Origin: an uncultured Alcaligenaceae bacterium
GTDB lineage: Bacteria > Pseudomonadota > Gammaproteobacteria > Burkholderiales > Burkholderiaceae_B
NCBI GenBank assembly: GCA_937908115.1
Contig: CALEQZ010000025.1
Span: 1-44,778, forward strand
Length of the DNA: 44,778 nucleotides
Direction of reading: 5' to 3'
Shown: positions 1 to 8,759 of the stretch, one piece after another
Position numbering within the stretch: the stretch's first letter is position 1
Layout: each line of letters begins with the position of its first letter
Position numbers and translations under genes: made by a program
The notes under the pieces: generated by a model
Databases searched by the model: none
What the model was told of the DNA's origin: nothing
What the model saw: only the letters and a program-made list of their open reading frames with translations

Positions 1-1013
1 CCGCCAAGCCGGCGGCGCAGGCCGCGGCCAAGTCCAGCACGGCGCCGGCCGGCACGCGGCCGTCGCCCACGGCGCAGATCGAACCCGGCCAGCCCGGCAA
101 GCTGCCGCATGCCTCGCCCTCGGTGCGCAAGTTCGCGCGCGAGCTCGGCGTGGACCTGACGCTCGTCAAGGGCACTGGCCCCAAGGAGCGCATTACCCAC
201 GACGACGTGCGCCAGTTCGTCAAGCAGGCGCTGGCCGGCGGCGCGGGCGCGGCAGCGCCGGCTGCGGCGGGCGGCGCAGCGCTGGGCCTGCTGCCCTGGC
301 CGCAGGTGGATTTTGCGCAGTTCGGGCCGGTCGAATCCAAGCCGCTGTCGCGCATCAAGAAGATTTCGGGCGCCAACCTGCACCGCAACTGGGTGATGAT
401 CCCGCACGTCACCAATAACGACGAAGCGGACATCACCGACCTGGAAGCGCTGCGGGTCACCCTGAACAAAGAAAACGAAAAGGCCGGCATCAAGGTCACC
501 ATGCTGGCCTTCCTGATCAAGGCCGTAGTCGCGGCGCTAAAGAAATTCCCCGAATTCAACGCGTCGCTGGACGGCGACAACCTGGTCCTGAAGCAGTACT
601 ACCACATCGGCTTTGCCGCCGACACGCCCAACGGGCTGGTGGTGCCGGTCATCCGGGATGCCGACAAGAAGGGCGTGTTGGACCTGGCCAAGGAAACCGC
701 CGAGCTGGCCAAGAAGGCCCGCGAGGGCAAGCTCTCGCCGTCGGAAATGCAAGGCGGGTGCTTCTCGATCTCGTCGCTGGGCGGCATCGGCGGCACGCAC
801 TTCACGCCCATCATCAACGCGCCCGAGGTGGCCATCCTGGGTGTTTCCCGCTCGTATCACAAGCCGGTCTGGGACGGCGGGCAATTCGTGCCGCGCCTGA
901 TGCTGCCGCTGTCGCTGTCGTATGACCACCGCGTCATCGACGGCGCGGCCGCGGCGCGGTTCAATGCCTACCTGGCCGGGCTGCTGGCGGACTTCCGCCG
1001 CATCGTCCTCTAG
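1..1013 (+). CDS. aceF: Dihydrolipoamide acetyltransferase, pyruvate dehydrogenase E2 (5' truncated by window edge)
   Basis: E2 core of the pyruvate dehydrogenase complex; transfers the acetyl group from lipoamide to CoA in the cytoplasm. The open frame runs from base 3 to the stop at 1011-1013, so the lipoyl domain(s) and the true start lie outside the window. What is visible is an Ala/Pro-rich linker, the peripheral-subunit-binding domain (ASPSVRKFARELGVDL... with KERITHDDV), a second Ala/Gly linker and the catalytic domain. The C-terminal catalytic motif SYDHRVIDG, with the active-site His, is intact. lpdA starts 15 bases downstream, so the two are surely cotranscribed, and aceE is expected upstream. 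A GTG at 123 could be mistaken for a start, but the same frame is open and E2-like before it. Confidence 0.93.
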   Translation, partial: AKPAAQAAAKSSTAPAGTRPSPTAQIEPGQPGKLPHASPSVRKFARELGVDLTLVKGTGPKERITHDDVRQFVKQALAGGAGAAAPAAAGGAALGLLPWPQVDFAQFGPVESKPLSRIKKISGANLHRNWVMIPHVTNNDEADITDLEALRVTLNKENEKAGIKVTMLAFLIKAVVAALKKFPEFNASLDGDNLVLKQYYHIGFAADTPNGLVVPVIRDADKKGVLDLAKETAELAKKAREGKLSPSEMQGGCFSISSLGGIGGTHFTPIINAPEVAILGVSRSYHKPVWDGGQFVPRLMLPLSLSYDHRVIDGAAAARFNAYLAGLLADFRRIVL

Positions 1014-1027
1014 AGCGGGAGCACCAG

Positions 1028-2830
1028 ATGAGCACGACGGAAATCAAAGTCCCGGACATCGGCGACTTCAAGGACGTGGAAGTCATCGAAGTCCTGGTGG
1101 CCGAAGGCGACACCATCAAGGCCGAGCAAAGCCTGGTGACGGTCGAGTCGGACAAGGCCTCGATGGAAATCCCGGCCTCGATGGGCGGGGTCGTCAAGGC
1201 GGTCAAGGTCAAGGTCGGCGACAAGGTGTCGCAGGGTTCGGTGCTGGTCGAAGTCGAGCCCACGGACGCCGCGCAACGGGCGCAAGACGCGCCCAAGGCC
1301 GACGCCGGCGGCAAGGATGGCCAGGCCGCGCAGCCGGCTGCCGCATCGAGCCAGCCGCAGGGCGGCGACAAGCCTGCCGCGGCGGCGCCTGCGGCAGCCA
1401 GTTACGCGGGCGGCGCCGACGAGGAATGCGACGTGCTGGTGCTGGGCGCCGGCCCCGGCGGGTATTCGGCGGCGTTTCGCGCTGCCGACCTGGGCAAGCA
1501 GGTCATTCTGGTCGAGCGCTACGATACCCTGGGCGGCGTGTGCCTGAACGTGGGGTGCATCCCGTCCAAGGCGCTGCTGCACACCGCGGCCGTCATCGAC
1601 GAAGCGCGGTCCCTGGCCGAGCACGGCATCAGCTTTGGCGAACCCAAGGTCGACCTGGACAAGCTGCGCGCCTTCAAGGACAAGGTCGTGGCCAAGTTGA
1701 CCGGCGGCCTGGCCGGCATGGCGCGTGCCCGCAAGGTCAAGGTGGTGCAGGGCGTGGGTGAATTCCTCGACCCGCATCACCTGGGCGTCAAGGGCAAGGA
1801 CGGCAAGACGCGCACGATCAAATTCGGCAGCGCCATCATCGCCGCCGGCAGCCAATCGGTGAAACTGCCCTTCCTGCCCGATGACGAGCGCGTGGTGGAT
1901 TCCACCGGCGCGCTGCTGCTGCGTAGCATCCCCAAGAAGATGCTCGTCATCGGCGGCGGCATCATCGGCCTGGAAATGGGCACCGTCTACTCCACCCTGG
2001 GCGCGCGCCTGGATGTGGTCGAAATGATGGACGGCCTCATGCAGGGCGCCGACCGCGACCTGGTCAAAGTCTGGCAGAAGATGAACGAGCACCGCTTCGA
2101 CAACATCATGCTCAAGACCAAGACCGTCGCGGCCGAAGCGCGCAAGGACGGCATCTACGTCACCTTCGAAGGCGAAGGCGCACCCAAGGAGCCGCAGCGC
2201 TACGACCTCGTCCTGCAGGCGGTCGGGCGCAGCCCCAACGGCAAGAAAATCGGCGCCGACAAGGCTGGCGTGGCCGTCACCGAGCGCGGCTTCATCGAAG
2301 TCGACAGCCAGATGCGCACCAACGTGCCGCATATCTACGCCATCGGCGACATCGTCGGCCAGCCCATGCTGGCGCACAAGGCCGTGCATGAAGGCCACGT
2401 CGCCGCGGAAGCGGCCGCAGGCCTGAAGAGCCACTTCGACGCCCGCGTCATCCCGGCCGTGGCCTACACCGACCCCGAAGTCGCCTGGGTCGGCCTGACC
2501 GAAGACCAAGCCCGCAAGGATGGCATCAAGGTCGAAAAAGGCCTCTTCCCCTGGGCCGCGTCGGGGCGGGCGATCGCCAACGGCCGCGACGAAGGCTTCA
2601 CCAAGCTGCTCTTTGACGCTGAAACCCACCGCATCGTCGGCGGCGGCATCGTCGGCACCCACGCTGGCGACCTGATCGGCGAAATCGCCCTGGCCATCGA
2701 AATGGGCGCCGACATGGTCGACATCGGCAAAACCATCCACCCGCACCCCACGCTGTGCGAATCCGTCGGCATGGCTGCGGAAGTCGCCGAAGGGGTGTGC
2801 ACCGACCTGCCGCCGGTGAGGAAGAAGTAG
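1028..2830 (+). CDS. lpdA: Dihydrolipoamide dehydrogenase (E3) with N-terminal lipoyl domain
   Basis: FAD-dependent E3 that reoxidises dihydrolipoamide with NAD+ for pyruvate dehydrogenase. The 600-residue protein begins with a biotinyl/lipoyl domain (residues about 3-78) in which Lys43 of ESDKASMEIP is the lipoylation site. An Ala/Pro/Gln linker (about 80-130) leads to the FAD domain (GAGPGGYSAA, about 139-148), the redox disulphide Cys171/Cys176 in CLNVGCIPSK, the NAD-binding GGGIIGLEMG, and the C-terminal HPHPTLCE active-site segment. E3 enzymes without a lipoyl domain are about 470 residues; the extra N-terminal domain is a known variant in betaproteobacteria and Neisseria. Start ATG follows GAGCGGGAGCACC, a reasonable ribosome binding site. 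Last gene of the operon before a terminator-like hairpin. Confidence 0.95.
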   Translation: MSTTEIKVPDIGDFKDVEVIEVLVAEGDTIKAEQSLVTVESDKASMEIPASMGGVVKAVKVKVGDKVSQGSVLVEVEPTDAAQRAQDAPKADAGGKDGQAAQPAAASSQPQGGDKPAAAAPAAASYAGGADEECDVLVLGAGPGGYSAAFRAADLGKQVILVERYDTLGGVCLNVGCIPSKALLHTAAVIDEARSLAEHGISFGEPKVDLDKLRAFKDKVVAKLTGGLAGMARARKVKVVQGVGEFLDPHHLGVKGKDGKTRTIKFGSAIIAAGSQSVKLPFLPDDERVVDSTGALLLRSIPKKMLVIGGGIIGLEMGTVYSTLGARLDVVEMMDGLMQGADRDLVKVWQKMNEHRFDNIMLKTKTVAAEARKDGIYVTFEGEGAPKEPQRYDLVLQAVGRSPNGKKIGADKAGVAVTERGFIEVDSQMRTNVPHIYAIGDIVGQPMLAHKAVHEGHVAAEAAAGLKSHFDARVIPAVAYTDPEVAWVGLTEDQARKDGIKVEKGLFPWAASGRAIANGRDEGFTKLLFDAETHRIVGGGIVGTHAGDLIGEIALAIEMGADMVDIGKTIHPHPTLCESVGMAAEVAEGVCTDLPPVRKK

Positions 2831-2833
2831 CGG

Positions 2834-2869
2834 GGCCTTAAGGCCTGGTTGAAGGTTTAAGGGCTTTTT
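2834..2869 (+). terminator. Probable rho-independent terminator of the aceF-lpdA operon
   Basis: Four bases after the lpdA stop lies a perfect 12-base palindrome, GGCCTTAAGGCC (2834-2845). Its left arm can also pair with TTAAGGGC (2857-2864), one bulge included, and that arm is followed at once by five T residues (2865-2869). Position and T-run fit an intrinsic terminator. The alternative pairings make the exact stem uncertain. Confidence 0.5.
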
Positions 2870-2915
2870 AGTAGGTCTTCACGCGCTTAAGGAAAGCAAG
2901 ACGCGGAAAGCAAGG

Positions 2916-2958
2916 CGCCGCACGGAACCTGCCCTATTGGGGTGGGGGAAGTGCGGCG
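2916..2958. repeat. Inverted repeat between convergent lpdA and rfbB
   Basis: Perfect 8-base arms CGCCGCAC (2916-2923) and GTGCGGCG (2951-2958) enclose 27 bases. Two smaller inverted repeats lie just beyond: TTGCG/CGCAA (2960-2964 and 2971-2975) and GAGTCG-TAC-CGACTC (2985-2999). No gene is recognisable in 2831-3097. The set may serve transcription termination from either side; no T-run convincing enough to name a terminator for rfbB is seen. Confidence 0.4.
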
Positions 2959-3097
2959 TTTGCGTTGGTGCGCAAGCATGCGACGAGTCGTACCGACTCC
3001 GGCGCATTTCCGCGTCAATCCCAGGTGAACTTTTTCTGGATTGATGATGGCGCCGTATTCGATGCCGCCCGGTACGGTTGCTTGCGCTTCACGCGAA

Positions 3098-4144
3098 TTA
3101 GTGGCGGTGCTGCGCCAACATCCACTGCACCGTCTTCCTCAGCCCCGACTCGAACGTCTCCTGCGGCACCCAGCCCAGTTCGCGGGCGATCTTGCTGGCG
3201 TCGATGGCGTAGCGGCGGTCGTGGCCGGGGCGGTCCGGCACGAAAGTGATCAGGTCTTCATAGCGCCTGACGCCGGCAGGCTTGTCCGGGGCCAGCTCTT
3301 CCAGTAGCGCGCAGATTTGGCGCACGACGTCGATGTTGCGCTGTTCGTTGTGCCCGCCGATGTTGTAAGTCTCGCCGACCCGCCCACGGGTCAGCACGGC
3401 GTACAGGGCGCGGGCGTGGTCTTCGACGTACAGCCAGTCGCGTACCTGGTCGCCGCGCCCATAGACGGGCAGGGGCCGGCCGGCCAGGGCGTTGCGGATC
3501 ACCAGGGGGATGAGCTTTTCTGGGTACTGGTAGGGGCCGTAATTGTTGGAGCAATTGGTGATCAGCACCGGCAGCCCGTAGGTGCGGTGCCACGCGCGCA
3601 CCAAGTGGTCGGCCGCGGCCTTGCTGGCGGAATAGGGCGAGCTGGGCGCATAAGGCGTGTCTTCGGTAAACAGCGCGTCGCTGCCGTCCAAATCCCCGTA
3701 GACCTCATCGGTCGACACGTGATGAAAGCGAAACGCCGTGCGCCCGGCGTCGTCCAGGCTTGACCAGTATTCGCGGGCAACTTCCAGCAGCGTATACGTG
3801 CCCACGATATTCGTGGAAATAAACGGCGCCGGCCCTTCGATCGAACGGTCCACGTGCGATTCTGCCGCCAGGTGCATCACCGCCGCAGGGCGGTACTGTG
3901 CAAAGACGCGGCGCATGGCGTGTGCATCGCAGATATCGATGCGCTCGAACGCATAGCGGGGATCGCTGCTGACTTCAGCCACCGCGGCCAGGTTGCCAGC
4001 GTAGGTCAGCTTGTCGACGTTGACGACACGGTGCGCGGTATGGCGCAGGATGTAGCGGATGACGGCCGAGCCGATGAAACCGGCGCCGCCGGTGATCAGG
4101 ATCGCGGGAGCGCCATGCTGGCCTACTGCATCAAGGGAGGGCAT
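3098..4144 (-). CDS. rfbB: dTDP-glucose 4,6-dehydratase
   Basis: NAD+-dependent short-chain dehydrogenase/reductase that converts dTDP-glucose to dTDP-4-keto-6-deoxyglucose, the branch point for rhamnose, viosamine and Fuc4N nucleotides. Seen in the 348 residues: Rossmann motif GGAGFIG (19-25), the STDEVYGD segment with the Thr-Asp-Glu catalytic triad (145-147), and YSASK (171-175) with the catalytic Tyr/Lys. I chose ATG 4144 because the frame upstream (to 4303) has no family similarity and the chosen length is typical; no strong ribosome binding site precedes it. It is the last gene of the minus-strand island, separated by 231 bases from the ATP-grasp/HAD gene, so it may have its own promoter. 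No rfbC or rfbD (rhamnose) gene accompanies it, which argues for an amino sugar product made with WecE. Confidence 0.93.
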   Translation of the reverse strand: MPSLDAVGQHGAPAILITGGAGFIGSAVIRYILRHTAHRVVNVDKLTYAGNLAAVAEVSSDPRYAFERIDICDAHAMRRVFAQYRPAAVMHLAAESHVDRSIEGPAPFISTNIVGTYTLLEVAREYWSSLDDAGRTAFRFHHVSTDEVYGDLDGSDALFTEDTPYAPSSPYSASKAAADHLVRAWHRTYGLPVLITNCSNNYGPYQYPEKLIPLVIRNALAGRPLPVYGRGDQVRDWLYVEDHARALYAVLTRGRVGETYNIGGHNEQRNIDVVRQICALLEELAPDKPAGVRRYEDLITFVPDRPGHDRRYAIDASKIARELGWVPQETFESGLRKTVQWMLAQHRH

Positions 4145-4375
4145 GCGGTCAGGAAAGAAACCAGGGATAAAAAGCGAACGAAGCTCAGGCGGGCGGCAGG
4201 CATGCGCCGACATGAGCCGGCAGCCGATAGGCAAGCAACCCGTAGCATAGCGGCTGCGCAGGCGTGGTGCCATGTCATGGCAGTGACATCGTTCGCGCGG
4301 CACCGCTGCCGCCGCAGGGCTGATCTCCGTGCGCCCTGGCCGGACGCTCCGACCCGCTGGCAGACGGCGATAGCG

Positions 4376-6016
4376 TCAGGGCTCAAGCAAATGCTCGGCA
4401 CCATATAGTGAGTCCATCCACCCGATTCTGTCTTTCAAGGACGGGAATGTTCTTTCAAACAGGTCACGCTTTGCGTTGGTCATGCTGCCCGCACGCCGAA
4501 CTATCCATGCTCCCGCGTAGCCGGCGTGCAGGGCACCGAGCGCGTCGCGCCAGGGGCTGTCGCCGACCATCAGCAGCTCCTCCGGCGCTACGTCCAGCGA
4601 CTGCGCCACATGGAGAAACCCTTTCGGATCGGGTTTCGGGGCGCCAAGGGTTTCAGTGAGCACGATTGACGAAAACGAGATATCGCCCGGGATGCGGGAT
4701 ATTTTCTGGCGCTGCGATGCGGCTGGATTGTCGCTTAGCAGCGCGATAGGGATGTTTCTTTCCTGGAGTGCCCGGATGAAAGCTAGCCCATCCTGGTGGA
4801 TGGCAACCTTGGCGGGATGGAGCTGCCGCCACCGTGCCACCAGCGTATCCGACAGAGACGCGGGCAAGCCCGATCGGGCAAGTGCAACGTCAATGAGCTG
4901 ATGCCACGGACCCTCGTCGATGACTCGCAGCGCTTCCAGGCGGAATCGGTAAAGCGGATCGGCTCCAAGATCGACGGGAAAATCGGCCAGCAGCAGTTCC
5001 AGTTTGTCCATCATCCAACTTTTCTGGCATATCAGTGTCTCGTCGAGATCAAAGACAACTGCACCGATCCGGGCGGGCCGTTTCGGGATGAAGCTGTCTT
5101 TCAGTGTGCGGATGAGCGTGCCGGGCCTGGCCGGCTCCGGTGCCGCGGCAGGGTCAAGCAAGAATTCAACTAGGTTCGTGCCGGCAGCCAGGGCCGCCAC
5201 CGACGACGTGCCCGGCCGCGGGTTGACGTCGTTCAGCCAGCGCTGGCCGTCCTTCTCCAGTATCTGGATATTGAAAATTCCATATCCACCTTGGCCAGCC
5301 AGCCAGGAAGCAGCCTGCCGGGCGATGTATTCGACCGGGGCTGAGTCAGCTACCTCACTGATGACCGCAAAGCCCCCAGTCGACCGGATCCGCCTGCGGC
5401 ACACCATTCTTGACAAGCTCCCAGTCTTGCCGATGGCAAAGTCGACCGACCATTCGGTGAAATCGTCGAGTTCCCTTTGCCAAAGGTAGTCCGATGCGGC
5501 GTGCGTGCGTGCGAAGTCGCGCCAAGCATCGGCCGTGGCTATTCGGACGATGCCCTGGCCACCCCAACCGGCACGCGGTTTGCCAATCAGCGGAAACGAG
5601 AAATCGTGATGGTCTGGATGCATGATTCCCAAGACCGGTAATCCGTCTGCGGCGAAAGCCGCCATCGTCCGAGCTTTGTCGCCCAGGAGCGCGACGAGTT
5701 CTTCTGCGCTGGCATAGACTTCGATGCCGGCCTTCTCCAAGGCCGGTCGCAGCTTGGCCAGAGGTGGAAGGTCGTACATCGTGGTCGGGAAAATGGCCTT
5801 GACGCCATGCCGCTGGATCGCAGACAGCAACTCCGTCCGAAATGCCTCAAAGCACTTGGCCAACGGCATCAAGTGGAAGCCATCAGCCTCGAAACGGTTC
5901 AGGCTCTGAGCCACGCTGTCGGCCACGACGGCCTGCCAGCCGATGGCGTGCAGGCTGCGCAGGACCGGCAGTCCCTGGAAGCCGCCACCACCGACGACGA
6001 GCGCGGTATTAGCCAT
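4376..6016 (-). CDS. ATP-grasp ligase fused to HAD-superfamily phosphatase
   Basis: A 546-residue two-domain protein; exact reaction unknown. Residues 1-100 form a pre-ATP-grasp Rossmann-like region (LVVGGGGFQG at 6-15). An ATP-grasp domain follows (about 110-290), with a Lys in LIGKPRAGWGGQG and the metal-binding NDVNPRPGTSS (262-272). Carbamoyl-phosphate-synthase-like ATP-grasp enzymes join a carboxylate to an amine or thiol through an acyl phosphate. Residues 318-520 are a HAD domain: DLDET (323-327, nucleophile Asp323), SDN (428-430), KPDP (461-464) and GDSPWRDA (485-492), so all four HAD motifs are intact. Start ATG 6016 overlaps the stop of the upstream methyltransferase gene by 8 bases (ATGGCTAA), showing tight coupling; the longer open frame to 6121 is only the shadow of that gene. 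A sugar-nucleotide or glycan-decorating role is inference from context. Confidence 0.8.
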   Translation of the reverse strand: MANTALVVGGGGFQGLPVLRSLHAIGWQAVVADSVAQSLNRFEADGFHLMPLAKCFEAFRTELLSAIQRHGVKAIFPTTMYDLPPLAKLRPALEKAGIEVYASAEELVALLGDKARTMAAFAADGLPVLGIMHPDHHDFSFPLIGKPRAGWGGQGIVRIATADAWRDFARTHAASDYLWQRELDDFTEWSVDFAIGKTGSLSRMVCRRRIRSTGGFAVISEVADSAPVEYIARQAASWLAGQGGYGIFNIQILEKDGQRWLNDVNPRPGTSSVAALAAGTNLVEFLLDPAAAPEPARPGTLIRTLKDSFIPKRPARIGAVVFDLDETLICQKSWMMDKLELLLADFPVDLGADPLYRFRLEALRVIDEGPWHQLIDVALARSGLPASLSDTLVARWRQLHPAKVAIHQDGLAFIRALQERNIPIALLSDNPAASQRQKISRIPGDISFSSIVLTETLGAPKPDPKGFLHVAQSLDVAPEELLMVGDSPWRDALGALHAGYAGAWIVRRAGSMTNAKRDLFERTFPSLKDRIGWMDSLYGAEHLLEP

Positions 6017-6767
6017 GTAGGCGCTCGGGAAGGCGGACTTCCACATAGAGGCCGTACGCATATGCAGGTGCCAGGTCACCCGAGTGGAAAAGTACTTCCC
6101 ACACGGAGTCGGGCAAATCAAGTGCGTTGAGCTGCGCGGTGGAAAAGGGTTTGAGCATTAGGCCCGCTTCTTTCGTGATGCGTAGATTGCACTGCCTAAA
6201 GAGATCGATGAAGGAATCCCGGTCGAAGTAGCGCTTGTGGCCGAGCTGCAGGTCCCATTCGCTGAGGGCGTAGGGGTCCTTGAGGAGACCGGCACGCGCG
6301 CCCAGCAGGCGGTGCAAGGACAGCGCGTTCGGGACGGCGGCACAAATGACTCCTGCCGGCTTGAGCATCCGGGAGAAGCGCTCCACGATCAACGCCGGAT
6401 CATCGACATGCTCGAGCACGAACCCCATTTCAATGACATCGAAGCGCTGGTCGGTCTCGAACGTCTCGAAATAGTCATGGACGAGATTCAGCTTGTAAGG
6501 AAAATCCGACCGCTGCCTGTAGCGTTGGATGAGTAGTGCCGAACCTTCTACCGCGGTATAGGTCTGGATCTTCTCACCGATCTGGGTCGCCAGGCTGCGG
6601 CTGACGATTTCGTAGCCGATACCCAGGCTGCATAAGTCGATGGATCCTGAAAACTTCAAGCATGCGTCCACCAGCTGCCGTGCATAAGCGGTCAAGACGC
6701 CATGGTTGTCACGGGCATACGGGAACGAAGCCTCGTAGGCTTGCACGTACTGGTCTAGGTTTTCCAT
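6009..6767 (-). CDS. Class I SAM-dependent methyltransferase, Methyltransf_23-like
   Basis: 252 residues with a class I methyltransferase fold. The SAM-binding motif I is LCSLGIGYE near residue 46, and the later strand FDVIEMGFVLEHVDDP, followed by RMLKPAGVICAAVPN, is typical of UbiE/Methyltransf_11/23 families. The acceptor cannot be read from sequence. Its stop overlaps the start of the ATP-grasp/HAD gene and it lies in the flagellin glycosylation island, so O- or N-methylation of a sugar or its acyl substituent is the favoured guess. Methylated terminal sugars are known on other flagellins (for example Pseudomonas syringae). The 118 bases between it and the WbqC-like gene hold nothing recognisable. 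Confidence 0.8.
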   Translation of the reverse strand: MENLDQYVQAYEASFPYARDNHGVLTAYARQLVDACLKFSGSIDLCSLGIGYEIVSRSLATQIGEKIQTYTAVEGSALLIQRYRQRSDFPYKLNLVHDYFETFETDQRFDVIEMGFVLEHVDDPALIVERFSRMLKPAGVICAAVPNALSLHRLLGARAGLLKDPYALSEWDLQLGHKRYFDRDSFIDLFRQCNLRITKEAGLMLKPFSTAQLNALDLPDSVWEVLFHSGDLAPAYAYGLYVEVRLPERLHG

Positions 6768-6885
6768 TGGCGTTTTGGGTAGGAGAGGGTGGTCGATCGG
6801 CCAGGAACCGGTGCGCCGATAGTGCAGAACCGCCCGCGGAACGGGTGCGGCACGGCCCGGGGAGCGTGGAGCATGGAATAAAGGC

Positions 6886-7581
6886 TCACTTGACGTATTT
6901 CATGTAACGGGCGCTATCGGGGCCGCAGTTGAAGAGGAGGTCCAGTATGGTCACGCCATGGACGAACCCCCCCCAAAGCTGCGGGTACTCCGGATAACCC
7001 ACGTAGTCAAACCATGTGAGCTTGATGTCCATTTCGGAGAACACGCGTTCGTCGAGGTAGGTCGCCGCGGCCGGACCGGATACATACTCGGAACCGCCAG
7101 CTTGGATGCATAGATGGGCAAGCCTTTCGGTCTTGCCGTCGACGAGCTGGTAATCGGAGGAGGAAGTAATCTTCGTCGAAATCCCCAAATAGCGGCAAAT
7201 GGCCTCAATGAAGCGCCTGTTTAGTTCCGAGATGTAGGTGGCCGGTTCACTAGCCAGGTAAAGCGGTTCCAACCACTCTGATAGCGCGGTGAAGTATGGG
7301 GCGCGGCGATAGTTCTGCGCCAAGGTTTTCCAATGGTGTGCGGCCCAATCATGTCCGTCGATTTCCGTATCTCGGATCTTTTGATGGAATCTACCCTTGA
7401 CGCGCACGGGGACGGTCAGCCATTGAACTCCTTGCGGCGTCTTGATTTGGTTGCGATTTCTCCAATCCCGGCGCGTGTACTGCATGTCGTCGTACAGGAT
7501 GAACTCGTCGACTGCGGCGATTAGGTCGAAGTAGCCCTTCCAGGGAATGTAGTTGGACTGCACGATGGCAATTTTTTTCAT
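6886..7581 (-). CDS. WbqC-like family protein
   Basis: 231 residues beginning MKKIAIVQSNYIPWKGYFDL, followed by EFILYDDMQYTRRDWRNRN and IKTPQG. This is the hallmark N-terminus of the WbqC-like family (Pfam WbqC), found in O-antigen and flagellin glycan clusters often next to dTDP-4-amino-4,6-dideoxyhexose genes. Its biochemical role is not established to my knowledge. No signal peptide or membrane segment is seen, so it should be cytoplasmic. ATG 7581 is preferred over GTG 7584 because the family starts at MKKIAI; AGGAAA lies about 10 bases upstream. The 235-base gap to rfbA carries no convincing gene. Possible role in processing or acylating the 4-amino sugar, by association only. Confidence 0.82.
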   Translation of the reverse strand: MKKIAIVQSNYIPWKGYFDLIAAVDEFILYDDMQYTRRDWRNRNQIKTPQGVQWLTVPVRVKGRFHQKIRDTEIDGHDWAAHHWKTLAQNYRRAPYFTALSEWLEPLYLASEPATYISELNRRFIEAICRYLGISTKITSSSDYQLVDGKTERLAHLCIQAGGSEYVSGPAAATYLDERVFSEMDIKLTWFDYVGYPEYPQLWGGFVHGVTILDLLFNCGPDSARYMKYVK

Positions 7582-7816
7582 CACCGACGTTTCCTGGAAT
7601 GACGAGTCTTGCCATGCTGGCGATGATTCATCGCCCAGGTCGATGGACGGACGACATGGCCGGCAGTTGGTCGCGTGCGCCGGGGAGCGATGTGGGCGGA
7701 AGGGGAGCTCGCCACAAGGTCGCTAGACCCTGTCTCCGGCGTGGGAAGCAAGGCATTGGGCCACGGCCAGCGTGCGCTCCAAGGGGAAATCGGGGCTGTT
7801 CGCATGGGCGCGCCGG

Positions 7817-8743
7817 TCAGGACACAGTCGGCATGTCTTGCGCCAACCGGGACAAATAGTCAGCATATGCGCATTTGCCGTATTTCCTGGAAAGCTTCAG
7901 CAGTCCTTCGTTTCCCACCCAACCCTGGCGCCAGGCAATCTCTTCTATGCAGGCAATCTTGAAACCCTGGCGGTGTTCTACCGTGGCGACAAAGTTCGCG
8001 GCATCGAGCAGCCCTTCCGGCGTTCCGGTATCAAGCCAGGCAAAACCACGTCCCAGCGGCTGAACGGCCAATTTGCCCTGTTCCAGGTACTGGCGGTTGA
8101 GGTCGGTTATCTCGATTTCGCCACGGGCGGACGGTTTAAGTTCCCGGGCCATTTCGATCACCTTGTTGTCGTAGTAATAGAGGCCGGTGACGACGTGGTT
8201 GGATTTTGGAAATCGTGGTTTCTCTTCGAGGTCGATGGCTCGGCCGTTTTCGTCGAACGACACGACACCGAATGGTCGAGGGTCTGTCACCTGGTAGCTA
8301 AAAACCGTGGCGCCGTCGGTGCGCTGGTTGGCGCGCGCAAGCATGGTGCTCAATCCCGTTCCGTAAAATATATTGTCGCCGAGGATGAGGGTGACGCTGT
8401 CATTTCCGATGAATTTTTCGCCCACCAGGAAGGCGTCCGGCAACCCCCTCGGTATCGGTTGAACGGCATAGGTCAATTCGATGCCGATGTCTTCGCCAGT
8501 GCCCAGTAGTTGTTGGAACCGGGGCAGGTCGCCAGGCGTGGAAATGATCAGGATCTCCCGGATTCTCGCCAGCATGAGCACCGAGAGCGGGTAATAGATC
8601 ATGGGCTTGTCGAAGACGGGTAGCAGTTGCTTGCTAATGCCACGCGTCATGGGATAGAGCCGGGTTCCGTTCCCGCCGGCGAGAATGATGCCCTTGCGCC
8701 GGGGAGCGTCGACGACGGGGGTATCCGGGATGCGGTTTTTCAT
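7817..8743 (-). CDS. rfbA: Glucose-1-phosphate thymidylyltransferase
   Basis: Makes dTDP-glucose from dTTP and glucose-1-phosphate, the first step to dTDP-deoxysugars. The signature GGNGTRLYPMTRGISKQ and KPMIYYPL near the N-terminus, the ILGDNIFYG metal/substrate segment and EKPRFPKSN are all present. The 308 residues are about 15 longer than usual because of an N-terminal stretch before KGIILAGG. ATG 8743 lies 16 bases after the wecE stop, so the two genes are one transcription unit. The open frame upstream of 8743 merely overlaps wecE in another frame. RfbA and RfbB sit at opposite parts of the island rather than adjacent as in rml operons. Confidence 0.93.
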   Translation of the reverse strand: MKNRIPDTPVVDAPRRKGIILAGGNGTRLYPMTRGISKQLLPVFDKPMIYYPLSVLMLARIREILIISTPGDLPRFQQLLGTGEDIGIELTYAVQPIPRGLPDAFLVGEKFIGNDSVTLILGDNIFYGTGLSTMLARANQRTDGATVFSYQVTDPRPFGVVSFDENGRAIDLEEKPRFPKSNHVVTGLYYYDNKVIEMARELKPSARGEIEITDLNRQYLEQGKLAVQPLGRGFAWLDTGTPEGLLDAANFVATVEHRQGFKIACIEEIAWRQGWVGNEGLLKLSRKYGKCAYADYLSRLAQDMPTVS

Positions 8744-8759
8744 CGCTATTGGGATTGCC

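Noticed and set aside
1010..2746. 578-codon open frame on the minus strand opposite lpdA
   Set aside because: Low-information His/Asp/Ala/Val-rich translation typical of the antisense of a GC-rich gene; lpdA on the plus strand has full motif support.
4123..4404. Small frames on both strands in the 231-base gap upstream of rfbB
   Set aside because: Cys/Arg/Ala-rich translations without similarity; they overlap the ends of real genes. A short palindrome, TGCCAT-GTC-ATGGCA (4268-4282), is present but too common to name.
7581..7805. Small minus-strand frame (74 codons) in the gap between rfbA and the WbqC-like gene
   Set aside because: No family resemblance, no good ribosome binding site, and overlaps of other short frames on the opposite strand; left as an intergenic stretch with nothing recognised.
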